Below, one piece after another: positions 17,120-27,152 of a DNA stretch of 64,000 nucleotides. The stretch spans positions 62,001 to 126,000 of the forward strand of contig CAVZIX010000014.1 in NCBI GenBank assembly GCA_963775395.1. Reading direction: 5' to 3'. The stretch is from JAIBJN01 sp963775395. Lineage in GTDB: Bacteria > Actinomycetota > Thermoleophilia > Gaiellales > Gaiellaceae. Below the pieces are notes generated by a model, which saw only the letters and a list, made by a program, of their open reading frames with translations, was not told where the DNA came from and ran no database searches. A program made the translations under genes and the position numbers. Position 1 is the first letter of the stretch. Each line of letters opens with the position of its first letter.

Positions 17120-18500
17120 CCCGAGCGAGGCGGTCGGCGAGTCCGGCCGGCCGGGTTCCCGTCTCGCGCTCGAGGTCGCGCTGGCCGTCTCAGTCGCGGT
17201 CGCGTTCGCGGACTCCTCGATCGTCGTCCTCGCGCTGCCCGAGCTGTACGTCGACTTCGAGACGTCCATCCCGGGAATCTCGTGGGTGGTGACGGCGTAC
17301 AACGTCGCCGTCGTCGTCGCCTCGCTCGCGCTCCTCCCGCTCGTGCGACGCGTCCGGCCGGCCTCGCTCGCGCTCGTCGGGCTCCTCGTCTTCCTCGCCT
17401 CGTCCATTGTCTGCGCCGTCGCCGACGACCTGGGCACGCTCATCGGCGGCCGCGTCGCCCAGGGGGTCGGCGCGGCCCTGGTGCTCGGCGCGTCGCTCCC
17501 GCTCTTCGTGGCCATCGGCGACCGGCGCGAGCGAGCCATCGGGATCTGGATCGCCGCGGGGACGCTCGGAACCGCCGTCGGGCCGGCGCTGGGCGGCGTC
17601 CTCACCGAGGCCTTCGACTGGCGGGCGATCTTCGCCGTGCAGGCGCCGCTCGCCGCGGCGGCGATCGTGGTCGCGCTCGACTCGCGCGCGCGGGCGCTCC
17701 CGCCGCCGTCCCCTATTGCCGAACGCGTTCCGCTCGGCTCCGCTCTCGGGCTCGTCTTCACGTACGCGGCTCTCGTGGGCGCCCTCTTCCTCGCCGTGCT
17801 GCTCGTCGTCACCGTGTGGGGCTACGGCCCACTGTCCGGCGCGGCGATCGTGAGCGCGCTGCCGTTGGCCGCGCTCGCCGCGCGCCCGCTGTCTCGCCGC
17901 CTCCCGAGCCCCGCCGACCTCGCCGGCGGCTCCCTGCTGCTCGCCGGTGGCCTGATCGCGCTCGCTCTTCTGCCGGCGAGCGACCCGGCCTACGCGGTCC
18001 CGGCGCTTGCGCTCGCCGGCGCCGGGCTCGGGCTCGCGCTGCCGCCGCTCACGCGCGCGTCTGTCCCGGATCACGGTGAGGTGATGCGCAGCGCAGTCGT
18101 CTCCGTCGGCGTGCGCCACCTCGGTCTCGTGATCGGGCTCCTGGCGGTTGCGCCGCTGCTCGCCGCCGAGCTCGACGAGGCTGCCGATCGCGCGACGATC
18201 AACGCCACGGCGGTGATCCTCGACGCGCCGCTTCCGATCCAGACCAAGATCCCGGTAGCGCTCGACCTTTACGGGGAGTTCCAGGAGACGCCGGAAGGAG
18301 AGATCCCCGACCTGGCGACGCCGTTCGACGAGCACGGCGCCGACGACGACGAGGTCGTGCGCGAAGCGCGCGACAGCCTCCTCGACGAGGTCCAGGCAGT
18401 GCTGACGCGCGCGTTTCGCTCGTCCTTCGCGCTCTCGGCCGTCTTCGCGCTGCTCGCGGGCGCCGCCGCGGTCGCGTTCGCCAGGAGGTCTCCGGCATGA
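17112..18500 (+). CDS. MFS transporter, DHA2/EmrB-like, 462 aa
   Basis: Starts at GTG 17112 inside the 3' end of the lipoprotein gene. About 12 hydrophobic helices. Helix 1 has VAVAFADSSIVVLALPEL and helix 2 ISWVVTAYNVAVVVAS, the DHA2 (14-TM drug:H+ antiporter) opening. The loop motif GGRVAQGVGAALVLGAS and motif C-like GTLGTAVGPALGGVLTE follow. A soluble insert of about 80 residues (about 360-440) before the last helix is unusual. The substrate is unknown. Overlaps the next gene by four bases (ATGA). Confidence 0.85.
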   Translation: MASPSEAVGESGRPGSRLALEVALAVSVAVAFADSSIVVLALPELYVDFETSIPGISWVVTAYNVAVVVASLALLPLVRRVRPASLALVGLLVFLASSIVCAVADDLGTLIGGRVAQGVGAALVLGASLPLFVAIGDRRERAIGIWIAAGTLGTAVGPALGGVLTEAFDWRAIFAVQAPLAAAAIVVALDSRARALPPPSPIAERVPLGSALGLVFTYAALVGALFLAVLLVVTVWGYGPLSGAAIVSALPLAALAARPLSRRLPSPADLAGGSLLLAGGLIALALLPASDPAYAVPALALAGAGLGLALPPLTRASVPDHGEVMRSAVVSVGVRHLGLVIGLLAVAPLLAAELDEAADRATINATAVILDAPLPIQTKIPVALDLYGEFQETPEGEIPDLATPFDEHGADDDEVVREARDSLLDEVQAVLTRAFRSSFALSAVFALLAGAAAVAFARRSPA

Positions 18501-18970
18501 GCCGCGCGCGTCAGGGCTACGTGGGGCTCGCCGCGCTCCTGGTCGCCGGGGTCGTCCTGATCGCGATCGAGCTCAGCCGGGGCGCTCTCGACTACGGCGA
18601 GTCGATCGCCGCCGATCCCTGCGTGGCGCGCGAGCCCTTCCCGGGCGACGGCTTCGAGGCCACGCTCCAGCGCATCGCGCTCGACGGGCTCGACGGCGCC
18701 GCGTGCGAGCTCGGCACGACGCGCGAGGAGCTCGTGCTCTCGTTCGACTCCGAGCTCGCAGTGGACGTCGAGTGGGACGAGGAGACGCTCGAGCGCGCGC
18801 TGCGCTCCGGGCTGGAGGAGGCGATCGCCGACGCGGAGGAGCGCGGCTCCATCGGAGGCCTCGAGGCAACCATCCTGCGCGAGGTCGTCTCCCGTGCCCC
18901 GCTGGACTGGCTGATCGAAGGCGGGGGCGATCTCGCCGACCTCTTCGGCGGGATCTTCGACCGGCGGTGA
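18497..18970 (+). CDS. Membrane-anchored hypothetical protein, 157 aa
   Basis: One N-terminal helix (GYVGLAALLVAGVVLIAIEL, about 7-26) anchors an extracytoplasmic domain of about 125 acidic, helical residues with two cysteines (about 42 and 75). It contains ELVLSFDSELAVDVEWDEET and ends DLADLFGGIFDRR. Four-base overlap with the MFS gene makes it the third gene of a lipoprotein/MFS/anchored-protein operon. The conserved layout suggests the three act together at the membrane. No family recognised. Confidence 0.7.
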   Translation: MSRARQGYVGLAALLVAGVVLIAIELSRGALDYGESIAADPCVAREPFPGDGFEATLQRIALDGLDGAACELGTTREELVLSFDSELAVDVEWDEETLERALRSGLEEAIADAEERGSIGGLEATILREVVSRAPLDWLIEGGGDLADLFGGIFDRR

Positions 18971-19039
18971 CCGCGAGACCCCCGGCGGCGTATGAACGGC
19001 GTGCGGGAACCATTTGCCGAGGCGCCGGGTCTGAAGGGC

Positions 19040-19972
19040 ATGCGGATGCTCGCGCGGGCCGCGGCTTTCCTCCTCGTTCTCCTGGTTTCGGCCTGCGGCA
19101 CGGGTGAGCCTGGGGCGGTTGGGGGTAGCACCGGCGCGGGTGAGGACGCGCCGCCGTCGACCGTCCCGGCCCCCGATCCGGAACGGTTGTACGAAGCCGA
19201 CGGGATCGTGCTGGAGGACGCAAGCCACGGCCCGGAGCTCTGTCTCGGCGGAGTCGCACTGTCGCTTCCGCCTCAATGCGGTGGCGTCCCACTCGCCAAC
19301 TGGGACTGGGGGGCGGTAAGTGGCGCGCAATCGGGCTCCGGTACGACCTGGGGCGAGTACCACGTGGTCGGCACCTACGACGGCGGCGTCCTAACCGTCA
19401 CCGAGGTCGGGGCAGCCGACCCAGACCGGCTCGACAGCGGCACCGGCACCATCCGAAGCTTCGCAACCCCTTGTCCAGAGCCCGCCGGCGGCTGGCCGGT
19501 GGCCGAGTACGACCTTGCGGCGGACGAGGAGTTCGCCGCGGGCGCAGGCATGGCGCAGGCACGACCGGATCATGTCGCCCTCTGGGTGGACTACGGCGGC
19601 GGGTACACGCTCGAGCAGGTCGACCAGCGGATCGCCGACGGCAAGCCGGTCGTGAAAATCATGAACGTCGTGGTGACCGGCGACGTGGCCGAGACAGAGG
19701 CCGCCATCCGCAAGGTTTGGCGCGGCCCCCTGTGCGTCGTGCAGCACGAGGGCAAGACGCAGAAGGAGCTCGCCGCCATCCGGGCCGAGGCCGAGCGCTT
19801 CATCCAGGAGGAGCTCGGGCTCGAGATGACCTGGTCGCAGGAAGGCGATGTCGGCCTCGCGGCCGAGGTGGGGGTCGTGATCGATGTCGACCGCGCCGGC
19901 CAGGCGGCCCTCGACGAGCGCTACGGCACCGGCATGGTGAAGCTCTTCCCCGGCCTTCGGTCGGTCGAGTAG
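19040..19972 (+). CDS. Lipoprotein of unknown function, 310 aa
   Basis: I place the start at ATG 19040 (MRMLARAAAFLLVLLVSACG) because it gives a proper lipoprotein signal with lipobox VSAC; the frame is open 16 codons further up. An N-terminal region with paired cysteines (about 80-92) is followed by GEYHVVGTYDGGVLTVTEVG and a C-terminal alpha/beta domain with YTLEQVDQRIADGKPVVK, KVWRGPLCVVQHEGKTQKEL and a long helix. No enzyme signature. It follows the operon by 69 bp and is closed by a strong hairpin. Confidence 0.65.
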   Translation: MRMLARAAAFLLVLLVSACGTGEPGAVGGSTGAGEDAPPSTVPAPDPERLYEADGIVLEDASHGPELCLGGVALSLPPQCGGVPLANWDWGAVSGAQSGSGTTWGEYHVVGTYDGGVLTVTEVGAADPDRLDSGTGTIRSFATPCPEPAGGWPVAEYDLAADEEFAAGAGMAQARPDHVALWVDYGGGYTLEQVDQRIADGKPVVKIMNVVVTGDVAETEAAIRKVWRGPLCVVQHEGKTQKELAAIRAEAERFIQEELGLEMTWSQEGDVGLAAEVGVVIDVDRAGQAALDERYGTGMVKLFPGLRSVE

Positions 19973-20111
19973 GCGACCTTCACCTAGCCGGAACCGGATC
20001 GCGCCCCGGCCGTTACCCAGCGCGCCCCCGAAGCGGAGTACCGTGGCCATGCTGGGTCCCGGATAGCGGCGTCCGGGGCCCTTCAAGGGTTTAAGCCCTC
20101 TGACGAAATGA

Positions 20112-20139
20112 GCGAGGGGCGGGTTTCCCCGCCCCTCGC
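20112..20139. terminator. Bidirectional hairpin terminator
   Basis: A perfect 12-bp stem (20112-20123 with 20128-20139), loop TTTC, lies between the convergent lipoprotein and M14 peptidase genes. Confidence 0.8.
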
Positions 20140-20166
20140 GATCGAGCTGATCTCTGCTCTACCGGT

Positions 20167-22767
20167 CTACTGGTCCGCCCAGTAGACGGCTGAGCCGACC
20201 ATCGGCCACTCGCGCTCGGGATCCGCGCGATAGAGCGGATTCAGCGAGAACGAGGTGAGTCGTGCCGTGCCGGCGATGTTCGTGCCGTGGGCGATCAGGG
20301 CCGAGCCGGGTGCCGTCGCGGACGCCGCGTTGAGCGGCCAGAGGCCCGCGAGGAAGAACCCCGTCATCGGCAGCCTGGCGTCCACCGACATCGTCGACGG
20401 CACGCTGGTGAACCAGGTGGGCGGATCGACGATCGCCGTGTCCGACGCGGGGTACGTACCCACGATCGGGCTGCTCACGCCACCCGTGTTGTTCCAGCGG
20501 ACGATGCCGCTCTCCCCGAACTGGTTCCCGGAGCTTCCGGTCGCGAAGCCCGTGACCTGCCCGGAGGCGTTCAGGAAGTTGGCGCCACCGTTCGCACCGG
20601 TGCCGACGTACCCGCCGCCGGCGGCGAAGAACGCGGTCAGGCGTGCTCGGGCGGTCGGCTGCGTCGTGCCCGGCCAGTTGCCCGTGTTCCAGACGACGTC
20701 GTAGCCAACGAGCGGATCCGTCGGCGAGTTGTTGATCGTCGTCGTCGTTCCGACCGGGTTGGCGTCGAAGCCCAGGTCACGGAGCGACCAGACATCCTGG
20801 TTCACCGCGCCCGTGATGACGGCGATCCGCGGGCTGCCCTCGATCGGATCCGTGTCGTCCGGAAGCGAGCTCGAGACGATCCTGCGGAACGTGATCCCGT
20901 TCTCACGGCCGGCCGTCGCCAGCTTCACGCGGGTCGCATGGTCCGCCGCGAAGATCGGGGTCCCCGCCGGGAGCATCCCGCCGGTCTGGGCCGCGAATGG
21001 CTCCAGCGCGATCTCGCCGGTGAGGCCGCCACCCGTCAGCTCGTTGAGCACGCGGACAGCAGTCGCCGAGTTCAGCGGGAGGGCATACGCCTCGGCCCGG
21101 CCGGGCTCGACCCCGCCGTCGACCGTCTTGCCGCGCCGCAGCTCAACGGTCTGCGGCGTGAACGCCGCGTTGTCCGGGATCGCGACCGTATCGGCGCCCC
21201 ACAGGTAGCCGTGGCTCCAGGCTCCCGGAGGAGCGTAGAGCTGGCTGATCGTGGCCGAGATGTCGTCTCCGATTCCCAGCGCCGAGTCGGCGAGCCCGCG
21301 CAGGGCCTGGTTCAGCCAGACCACGTACGAGCCCTTCTCGAACGTCTGCCCGTTGAAGGTGTAGCTCTGCCTCAGCTCGTGCACCTTGATGCCGTTGAAG
21401 AAGAGCCAGTCGACCAGGCGCTTTGCCTCGGCGGCGCTGCGCTGGCCGGCACCCATCGGGATGACGTAGGCGGTGTTGAACTCACGCATCCAGTTGTTGT
21501 TCTGGTCGTATGGAGCGGGACAGCAGGCAGGCCGGTTCGCCGCGGTGACTCCGCGTCGGTAGACCTCCATCTGCGTGTCCATGAGCTCGTTCTTGTTCTC
21601 GATCATGAAGTCCATGGTCGAGAGCACGACCATGCGCTGGGCGAGATACGCCCCGAGGCGACCACGCTGGTGCGTGGTGTTGCCCGGGAGGCCGCACGAG
21701 AAGTTCGTCGGCTGGTTGCACATCTCGACCGTCGACGAGTCGAAGCCCGTGAGCTGTGCGTACTGACCCGTGTAGAAGGGGCCCCAGTCGTCCCAACCTT
21801 CGGCGACCGCCGGGCCGGGAGTGCTCCCGTCGAGGCAGAGGCCGTTCGGCTGCGGGAAGTCCGCCTCCGGGCACCAGTCGAGGATGGGCCGCGTCGTCCC
21901 GAGCCCGACCGACGCGAGGCCGTCGGCGTTCGCCTGCGACCTGCGCGGGTTCCATTTAAGGATGAGGTCGTACTCGAGCTGCGGCGCATGCGGCTTCGTC
22001 GTCGACTCGACGAGGGTCGGCGTCACGTAGCCGTGCAGGTCGAGGAGCTCGGGTGCGAGATACCTATGCTGCAGCTCGACGGACGCCTTCGTCTCGGACT
22101 GCGACTGGGTCAGCCAGTCGCGGTTGAGGTCGAAGCCGTTGCCGTTTGCACGAGCGCCGGCGATGCGGCCGTCGGGGTTGTGAATGATGTTGAACACCAT
22201 GATCACGTTGTCGAGATAGGCGTCGATCTTCGGGTCCGTCCCGTAGGGCGTGGTCGCCAGCTCCTTGATGAGCTGCATGTTCATCTCGACGCCCTCGTAC
22301 TCGTTCCCGTGGATGCCGCTCTGGTTGAAGATCGGGACCTTGACCTCGTCGCCCCACTGCGCGAGGAGTGCCTGCGCCTGTGCGGGATCCTCGAGCTGGA
22401 GCTCGCGGATCTTCTGCCAACGGCTGAAGTCGCGCCGCTGTTCGGGCGTCTCCAGCGCGTTGATGACGACGCCGTAGAGCGGGCGACCGAGCGCCGAGAC
22501 GCCGATCTGCTCGATGGACATGCGGTTGCCGATCTCCTGCGCCTCGATGCCGTCGAGCGTGCACTTGATCGCGTAGTACGGGATGTGCGGGAAGCTCCCG
22601 ACCGGATGGGTCGGCAGCGACCCGTCGGGCAGGTTGCCCGCTGCGTCCGGCATCGGAGTGCCGCACCAAGGCGGCGTCAGCTGCGCACTTGCGTTGCCCA
22701 CCAACCCGAGCGAAACGGTGAGCGCCGCGAGCGTCAGCAAGACGAGCCTTCTCAGTCTGCCTGGCAA
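20167..22767 (-). CDS. Secreted M14-family zinc carboxypeptidase, 866 aa
   Basis: I start at TTG 22767, because GAGGAGG lies about 9 bases upstream and the next residues (PGRLRRLVLLTLAALTVSL...NASAQ) form a signal peptide. The frame is open 169 codons further, but that part looks random. Zinc ligands: HxxE in IHGNEYEG (about 151) and the third His in LLDLHGYV (about 244); substrate-binding Asn-Arg in GFDLNRDWL. The C-terminal half contains a Rossmann-like segment (PRIAVITGAVNQDVWSLRDL...) resembling glutamine-amidotransferase-like domains of large M14 enzymes. It should trim C-terminal residues from peptides outside the cell. Divergent from the M36 protease gene. Confidence 0.85.
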   Translation of the reverse strand: MPGRLRRLVLLTLAALTVSLGLVGNASAQLTPPWCGTPMPDAAGNLPDGSLPTHPVGSFPHIPYYAIKCTLDGIEAQEIGNRMSIEQIGVSALGRPLYGVVINALETPEQRRDFSRWQKIRELQLEDPAQAQALLAQWGDEVKVPIFNQSGIHGNEYEGVEMNMQLIKELATTPYGTDPKIDAYLDNVIMVFNIIHNPDGRIAGARANGNGFDLNRDWLTQSQSETKASVELQHRYLAPELLDLHGYVTPTLVESTTKPHAPQLEYDLILKWNPRRSQANADGLASVGLGTTRPILDWCPEADFPQPNGLCLDGSTPGPAVAEGWDDWGPFYTGQYAQLTGFDSSTVEMCNQPTNFSCGLPGNTTHQRGRLGAYLAQRMVVLSTMDFMIENKNELMDTQMEVYRRGVTAANRPACCPAPYDQNNNWMREFNTAYVIPMGAGQRSAAEAKRLVDWLFFNGIKVHELRQSYTFNGQTFEKGSYVVWLNQALRGLADSALGIGDDISATISQLYAPPGAWSHGYLWGADTVAIPDNAAFTPQTVELRRGKTVDGGVEPGRAEAYALPLNSATAVRVLNELTGGGLTGEIALEPFAAQTGGMLPAGTPIFAADHATRVKLATAGRENGITFRRIVSSSLPDDTDPIEGSPRIAVITGAVNQDVWSLRDLGFDANPVGTTTTINNSPTDPLVGYDVVWNTGNWPGTTQPTARARLTAFFAAGGGYVGTGANGGANFLNASGQVTGFATGSSGNQFGESGIVRWNNTGGVSSPIVGTYPASDTAIVDPPTWFTSVPSTMSVDARLPMTGFFLAGLWPLNAASATAPGSALIAHGTNIAGTARLTSFSLNPLYRADPEREWPMVGSAVYWADQ

Positions 22768-23090
22768 GTAGAGCACCTCCTCGTGGAAACGAACGAAGGA
22801 CGTTTTGGCCTTCTCATGAAGCGGCAAGGTGTCCGAGAACGACGGGTCGAGAAGACCGTGAGAACGCTCAGCTCGTCCCGGCGCACGCGCGGCACCCCCT
22901 CCATCGCCGCAAGATCCAAGGCCATTGAAAACCTCTGCGGAAGGCGTGTCAACCCGGGTTCGTCGCCGGTCGCACCGGGTCAGGCGCCGCCCGGCTGAAA
23001 TTCGCCTGGCCATTCGGGCCAAGGTCGGGTAGAAAGGGGCGTCGACTCCGCGATGGGGAGGAGTCGTTCCCGAAGACAAGGGGGAGTCAG
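22768..23090. other. Divergent promoter region of the two peptidase genes
   Basis: About 320 bp between the M14 and M36 starts. Both ribosome binding sites are visible at its ends (GAGGAGG on the minus strand, GGGGGAG on the plus strand). No small gene is supported, and I could not identify an operator or a consensus promoter. A shared control region is plausible given the related functions. Confidence 0.5.
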
Positions 23091-26000
23091 ATGCTGTCAG
23101 TTCCTTTGCCGGGCAAAGGGTATTTTCGCATGGTCCTCGTGGCCGTCTTTGCGGTCCTTGCGCTCCTGGCGCCGTCCTCGGCGCTGGGACAGTTCCAGGT
23201 CGACGGGGTGGGTCACCAGGGTGACCTCGCCGACTTCGACACACGGGGGGCGTCGATCGGGCCTTCGCAGGCACAGCTCGACGCGGTCTCCGACCTCGGC
23301 GCCGTCGCCCGCTGGACGGACTTCGGCACGCCCGAGTCGCTGATCCGTTACGGCGGCTTTCTCGCCGAAGGGATTCAGGCGGACTCGGCCGCCGGGGCCG
23401 CGCTTTCGTTCATCGACGCGAACCGCAGCCTCTACCGGCTCGACTCGACGGCCGGCCTCGAGGTGGTCACGGTGGCGCCGCTGGGCGAGAACGGGCGAGT
23501 CGTCGTCTTCCAGCAGACCGCGGGCGGCCTACCCGTCTCGCCGGAAGGCGGTGCGTCCGTTGGGCTCGTTCGGTCGGCAAGCGGGTGGAAGGTGGCCTAC
23601 GCCTCCTCGACGCTCGTCGGATCGGCCGACCTGGCCAGGGCTGCCGAGCTCACTGGGCCCGAGGCGCTCGCCGAGGCGCTCGACGACGCGGGCGAGCAGG
23701 TCTCGGTCGTCGAGATGGCCGCGGCGGGCTTCGTCAACGGCTGGCGCAAGATGGACGTTGCCGGCCTCCGTGACGACCAGCTCTTCCGCCGAATCGCCTT
23801 CGCGACCCCGAGCCGCGGCATGCGCGTCGCGTTCGAGACGCTCTACACCGACGGGGTCGACGCCGGCTACCGTCACGTCGTCGACGCCGAGACCGGCGCC
23901 ATCCTCTACCGCGAGGGCACGGTCGAGTCGCTTGTCGACAACCCGAGCTGGGACGTCTTCCCGGCCTTCCCGGAGGTCACGAGGCGCAATGCCTTCCCCT
24001 ACGGGTACCCGAGCACCGACACGCGTGAGACCTGGTGCTGGGAGCACGGCCCTGGCTGCGACGAGGCGATCGCCAACGCGGCCTCGCCGCTCGCCTGGGA
24101 CGTCAACCCCGCGACGGGGCTCTCGACGAACACGACCATCGGCAACAACGCGAACTCGAAGGAGATCTGGGGTCCGTTCCCCGCCAACGGCTTCAGGCCG
24201 ACTAGCGCGACACGCGACTACCGCTACCCGTGGACGAACGTCTGGTTCACGAGCGGCTGCGACCCTGCCCAGCTGACGGGCGTTGGTGTCACCAACGACA
24301 TCTCCGCGGCCGTGACGAACCTGTTCGTGATGCACAACCGGATGCACGACTGGTCGTACAACCTCGGGTTCACGGAGGGGACCTGGAACGCCCAGCAGTC
24401 GAACTTCGGCGGCCCGCTCCTCGGGAACGACCCGGTCGACGGCCGCGCCCAGTCCGGCGCCGTCGTTCCGGGCTCGCGCGACAACGCCAACATGTCCACT
24501 CAGATCGACGGCGTGCCCTCGATCACGAACATGTTCCTCTGGCAGCCGGCCGCGGGTGGGTTCTACGCCCCGTGCGTGGACGGCGACTACGACATGGCGG
24601 TCATCGGCCACGAGTACGGCCACATGATCGAGAACCGCATGATCGGCAAGGGGTTCCGGCGCCAGGGAGACCACGCCGGCGCCATGGGCGAGTCGAGCGG
24701 CGACCTGCTCGGGATGGAGTACCTGAACGAGTACCGCTTCGTTCCGGTCTCCGGCGAGGGCCAGCACACCGTCGGCGCGTACGCCACCGGAAACCCGCTC
24801 CGGGCGATCCGGAACTACGACATGAGCTTCCCGTCCGCGAACGAGTTCCCGCGCCCGAGTACCTACCCGCGCGTGAACCCGCTCAACTTCAGCGACGTCG
24901 CGTACGACATCGTCGGCGAGCAGGTGCACGCAGACGGGGAGATCTGGAGCACGACGAACTTCGACATCCGGGAGCTCTTCCTCGACCGGTATCCGAAGAC
25001 GACGTTCCAGGACGGCATCGCCTGTGCTGACGGCGTGAAGCCCGTCGCCACGTGCGAGGGGAACCGTCGGTGGATCCAGCTCATGTTCGACGCGTACCTG
25101 CTGATGCCGATCGGGCCGAGCTTCCTGTCGGCCCGTGACGCCTACCTGGCCGCGGACATGATCCGCTTCGGCGGCGCCAACCAGGACATCCTCTGGCGCG
25201 GCTTCGCGCGGCGCGGCTTCGGCCAGCTCGCCTCGGTACTGAACAACGGAGACGAGCAGCCGATCCCGAGCTGGGAGTCGCCGCACGAGAACGAGGCAAC
25301 GCTCACGTTCCAGGCCTTCGACGAGGCCGGCAACGCGGTGGTTCCCACCGTCTACGTCGGCCAGTACGAGGCCCGGGCGACGCCGATCGACCTCGTCGAG
25401 CGGTTCGTCGTCAACCCGGAGGGCTACGAGTTCACCGCGAAGGCGCCTGGCCAGGGCTTCACGCGCTTCTGGGTGAAGCAGCTCCAGCCAGGCGAGAACC
25501 GGACGATCACGATTCGCTTCGCGGAGAACTGGGCCTCCTCGACGAACGGCGCGACTGCGGCCGGAAATGGCGAACGTCACGCCGATCTGATCGACGAGAC
25601 CGAGGCCACGAACTGGCAGGACACGACGGCGCCCGTCGCAGGGAGGCAGGTCACCGTTTCCTTCGGCGGCCTCCGGGACTTCCGGCTCGCGAGGGTGAGC
25701 GCGTATCTCCTGCCGCCCCAGCCTCAGCCGCCTCCGCAGCCTGCGATCACCCAGAACCGGTTCTCTGCACTCAGGGCTTTCGAGCTCTACGTGTGCACCG
25801 CCGGTGCAGACGCGGGGAACCCGACCTGTGACGGCGCCCTGGCCGCCGGCTGGACGAAGATCCTCACCAGCCCGGCCGATGCCTTCCCGGCGCGGCCGCC
25901 GCGGCCGGTTGCACCGGACCTGCACCTGCGGACATTCCAGATCCCGCGCACACAGGCGACGCACGTGAGGCTCGTCGTCCTCTCGAACCAGTGCACGGGC

Positions 26001-26147
26001 AACGCGGACTTCAACGGGGAGCAGGACAACGACCCGACCTCGACCACCAACTGCAACGGCACGGCGATCGCCAACCAGGTCCGGATCGCCGAGCTTCAGA
26101 TCCTGTCGCACCGCACGCAGGTGGATGGAGCGGCGAGGGTCGACTAG
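23091..26147 (+). CDS. Secreted M36 (fungalysin-type) metalloprotease, 1018 aa
   Basis: Signal peptide to about SSALGQ. The propeptide (about 30-300) contains FTP-like features (ALSFIDANRSLYRLDS, RHVVDAETGAILYREGTVES). The peptidase domain carries HEYGHMIENRM (HExxH, about 507) and GAMGESSGDLLGMEY with the third ligand Glu, the M36 arrangement. The C-terminus (about 740-1018) is beta-rich with paired cysteines and looks like a carbohydrate- or surface-binding module. A secreted endoprotease made as a zymogen. GGGGGAG precedes ATG 23091. Divergent from the M14 exopeptidase, so endo- and exopeptidase are paired. Confidence 0.9.
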   Translation: MLSVPLPGKGYFRMVLVAVFAVLALLAPSSALGQFQVDGVGHQGDLADFDTRGASIGPSQAQLDAVSDLGAVARWTDFGTPESLIRYGGFLAEGIQADSAAGAALSFIDANRSLYRLDSTAGLEVVTVAPLGENGRVVVFQQTAGGLPVSPEGGASVGLVRSASGWKVAYASSTLVGSADLARAAELTGPEALAEALDDAGEQVSVVEMAAAGFVNGWRKMDVAGLRDDQLFRRIAFATPSRGMRVAFETLYTDGVDAGYRHVVDAETGAILYREGTVESLVDNPSWDVFPAFPEVTRRNAFPYGYPSTDTRETWCWEHGPGCDEAIANAASPLAWDVNPATGLSTNTTIGNNANSKEIWGPFPANGFRPTSATRDYRYPWTNVWFTSGCDPAQLTGVGVTNDISAAVTNLFVMHNRMHDWSYNLGFTEGTWNAQQSNFGGPLLGNDPVDGRAQSGAVVPGSRDNANMSTQIDGVPSITNMFLWQPAAGGFYAPCVDGDYDMAVIGHEYGHMIENRMIGKGFRRQGDHAGAMGESSGDLLGMEYLNEYRFVPVSGEGQHTVGAYATGNPLRAIRNYDMSFPSANEFPRPSTYPRVNPLNFSDVAYDIVGEQVHADGEIWSTTNFDIRELFLDRYPKTTFQDGIACADGVKPVATCEGNRRWIQLMFDAYLLMPIGPSFLSARDAYLAADMIRFGGANQDILWRGFARRGFGQLASVLNNGDEQPIPSWESPHENEATLTFQAFDEAGNAVVPTVYVGQYEARATPIDLVERFVVNPEGYEFTAKAPGQGFTRFWVKQLQPGENRTITIRFAENWASSTNGATAAGNGERHADLIDETEATNWQDTTAPVAGRQVTVSFGGLRDFRLARVSAYLLPPQPQPPPQPAITQNRFSALRAFELYVCTAGADAGNPTCDGALAAGWTKILTSPADAFPARPPRPVAPDLHLRTFQIPRTQATHVRLVVLSNQCTGNADFNGEQDNDPTSTTNCNGTAIANQVRIAELQILSHRTQVDGAARVD

Positions 26148-26172
26148 ATCGGCAAGCCAAGAGACGAGTGTC

Positions 26173-26199
26173 GAGAGGGCCGGCTCAGCCGGCCCTCTC
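26173..26199 (+). terminator. Hairpin terminator after the M36 protease gene
   Basis: A 13-bp inverted repeat (26173-26185 with 26187-26199) closes almost to the apex and is followed by CGTTTGT, a weak T-rich stretch. It starts 25 bp after the stop codon. Confidence 0.8.
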
Positions 26200-26236
26200 C
26201 GTTTGTGCCGCGTGGTAATGTCGGCGTCCCGCTCGG

Positions 26237-27149
26237 ATGCGCAAGGCACTCGCACTCCTGCTCCTCGTCAGCCTGCTGGGCCTGCTTGCAGCCTGCGGGA
26301 GCGACGACGACGAGCCCGAGCCGGAGGCAGCCGCGCCCACGGAGGCGACCGACACCGGCGCCGCCGAGGAGCCCGACGCGTGCGCGATGGACCAGCTCAC
26401 GCTGGTTTCAGAGGGGACGCTCACGATCGGCACCGACAACCCCGCGTTCCCGCCCTGGTTCCAGGACGCGGAGGGCGCGCCGTGGGATCCGACGACCGAG
26501 CCGACGAAGATGGGCTACGAGGCGGCGGTCGCGTACGCCGTCGCGGAGGAGCTCGGCTTCTCGGACGACGCAGGTGCAGTGGGTCGTGGTGCCGTTCGAC
26601 CACGTCTTCCGGCCGGGGCCGAAGGAGCTTCGACTTCGACATCAACCAGATCTCGTACCTGCCGGCGCGCGACCAGGCGGTCGACTTCAGCGACTCCTAC
26701 TACGACGTCGAGCAGGCGGTCGTGACGCTCAGGGACTCGGAGTTCGCCGGCGCGACGTCCCTCGCGGAACTGAAGGGCGCAAAGCTGGGCGCGCAGGTCG
26801 GGACGACGAGCCTCAACGCGATCAACGACGTCATCCAGCCGGACGCGGAGCCGAACGTCTACAGCACCAACGACGACGCGGTCAGCGCCCTCCAGGAACG
26901 GCCAGATCGACGGCATCGTCGTTGACTATCCGACGTCTCTCTTCATGACCGCCGTCCAGGTGGAGAACGGACAAGGTCGTCGGCCGGCTCCCGGCGGAGG
27001 GCCAGGAGTACTTCGGCCTCGTCTTCGAGGAAGGCAACCCGCTCCGCGACTGCGTCAACGAGGCGCTCGCGTCACTGCGCGACGCAGGCACGCTCGACGA
27101 GATCGCGGCGGAGTGGATCGAAGGCTCCGCTCCTCCGATCCTCGAATAG
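26237..27149 (+). pseudogene. Amino-acid ABC transporter substrate-binding lipoprotein, four +1 frameshifts
   Basis: Starts MRKALALLLLVSLLGLLAAC (lipobox LAAC) and carries family-3 binding-protein segments in successive frames: TIGTDNPAFPPWF, then VQWVVVPFDHVFRPGPK, then FDFDINQISYLPARDQAVDF, then NGQIDGIVVDYPTSLFMTAV, then GQEYFGLVFEEGNPLRDCVN to TAG 27149. Each change is +1, near 26570, 26628, 26893 and 26972. Removing four bases from 913 nt leaves exactly 303 codons, so the gene was whole before four single-base insertions. Either a pseudogene or a local sequence error. Intact, it would bind a polar amino acid in the periplasm-equivalent space. Confidence 0.85.
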
Positions 27150-27152
27150 CGC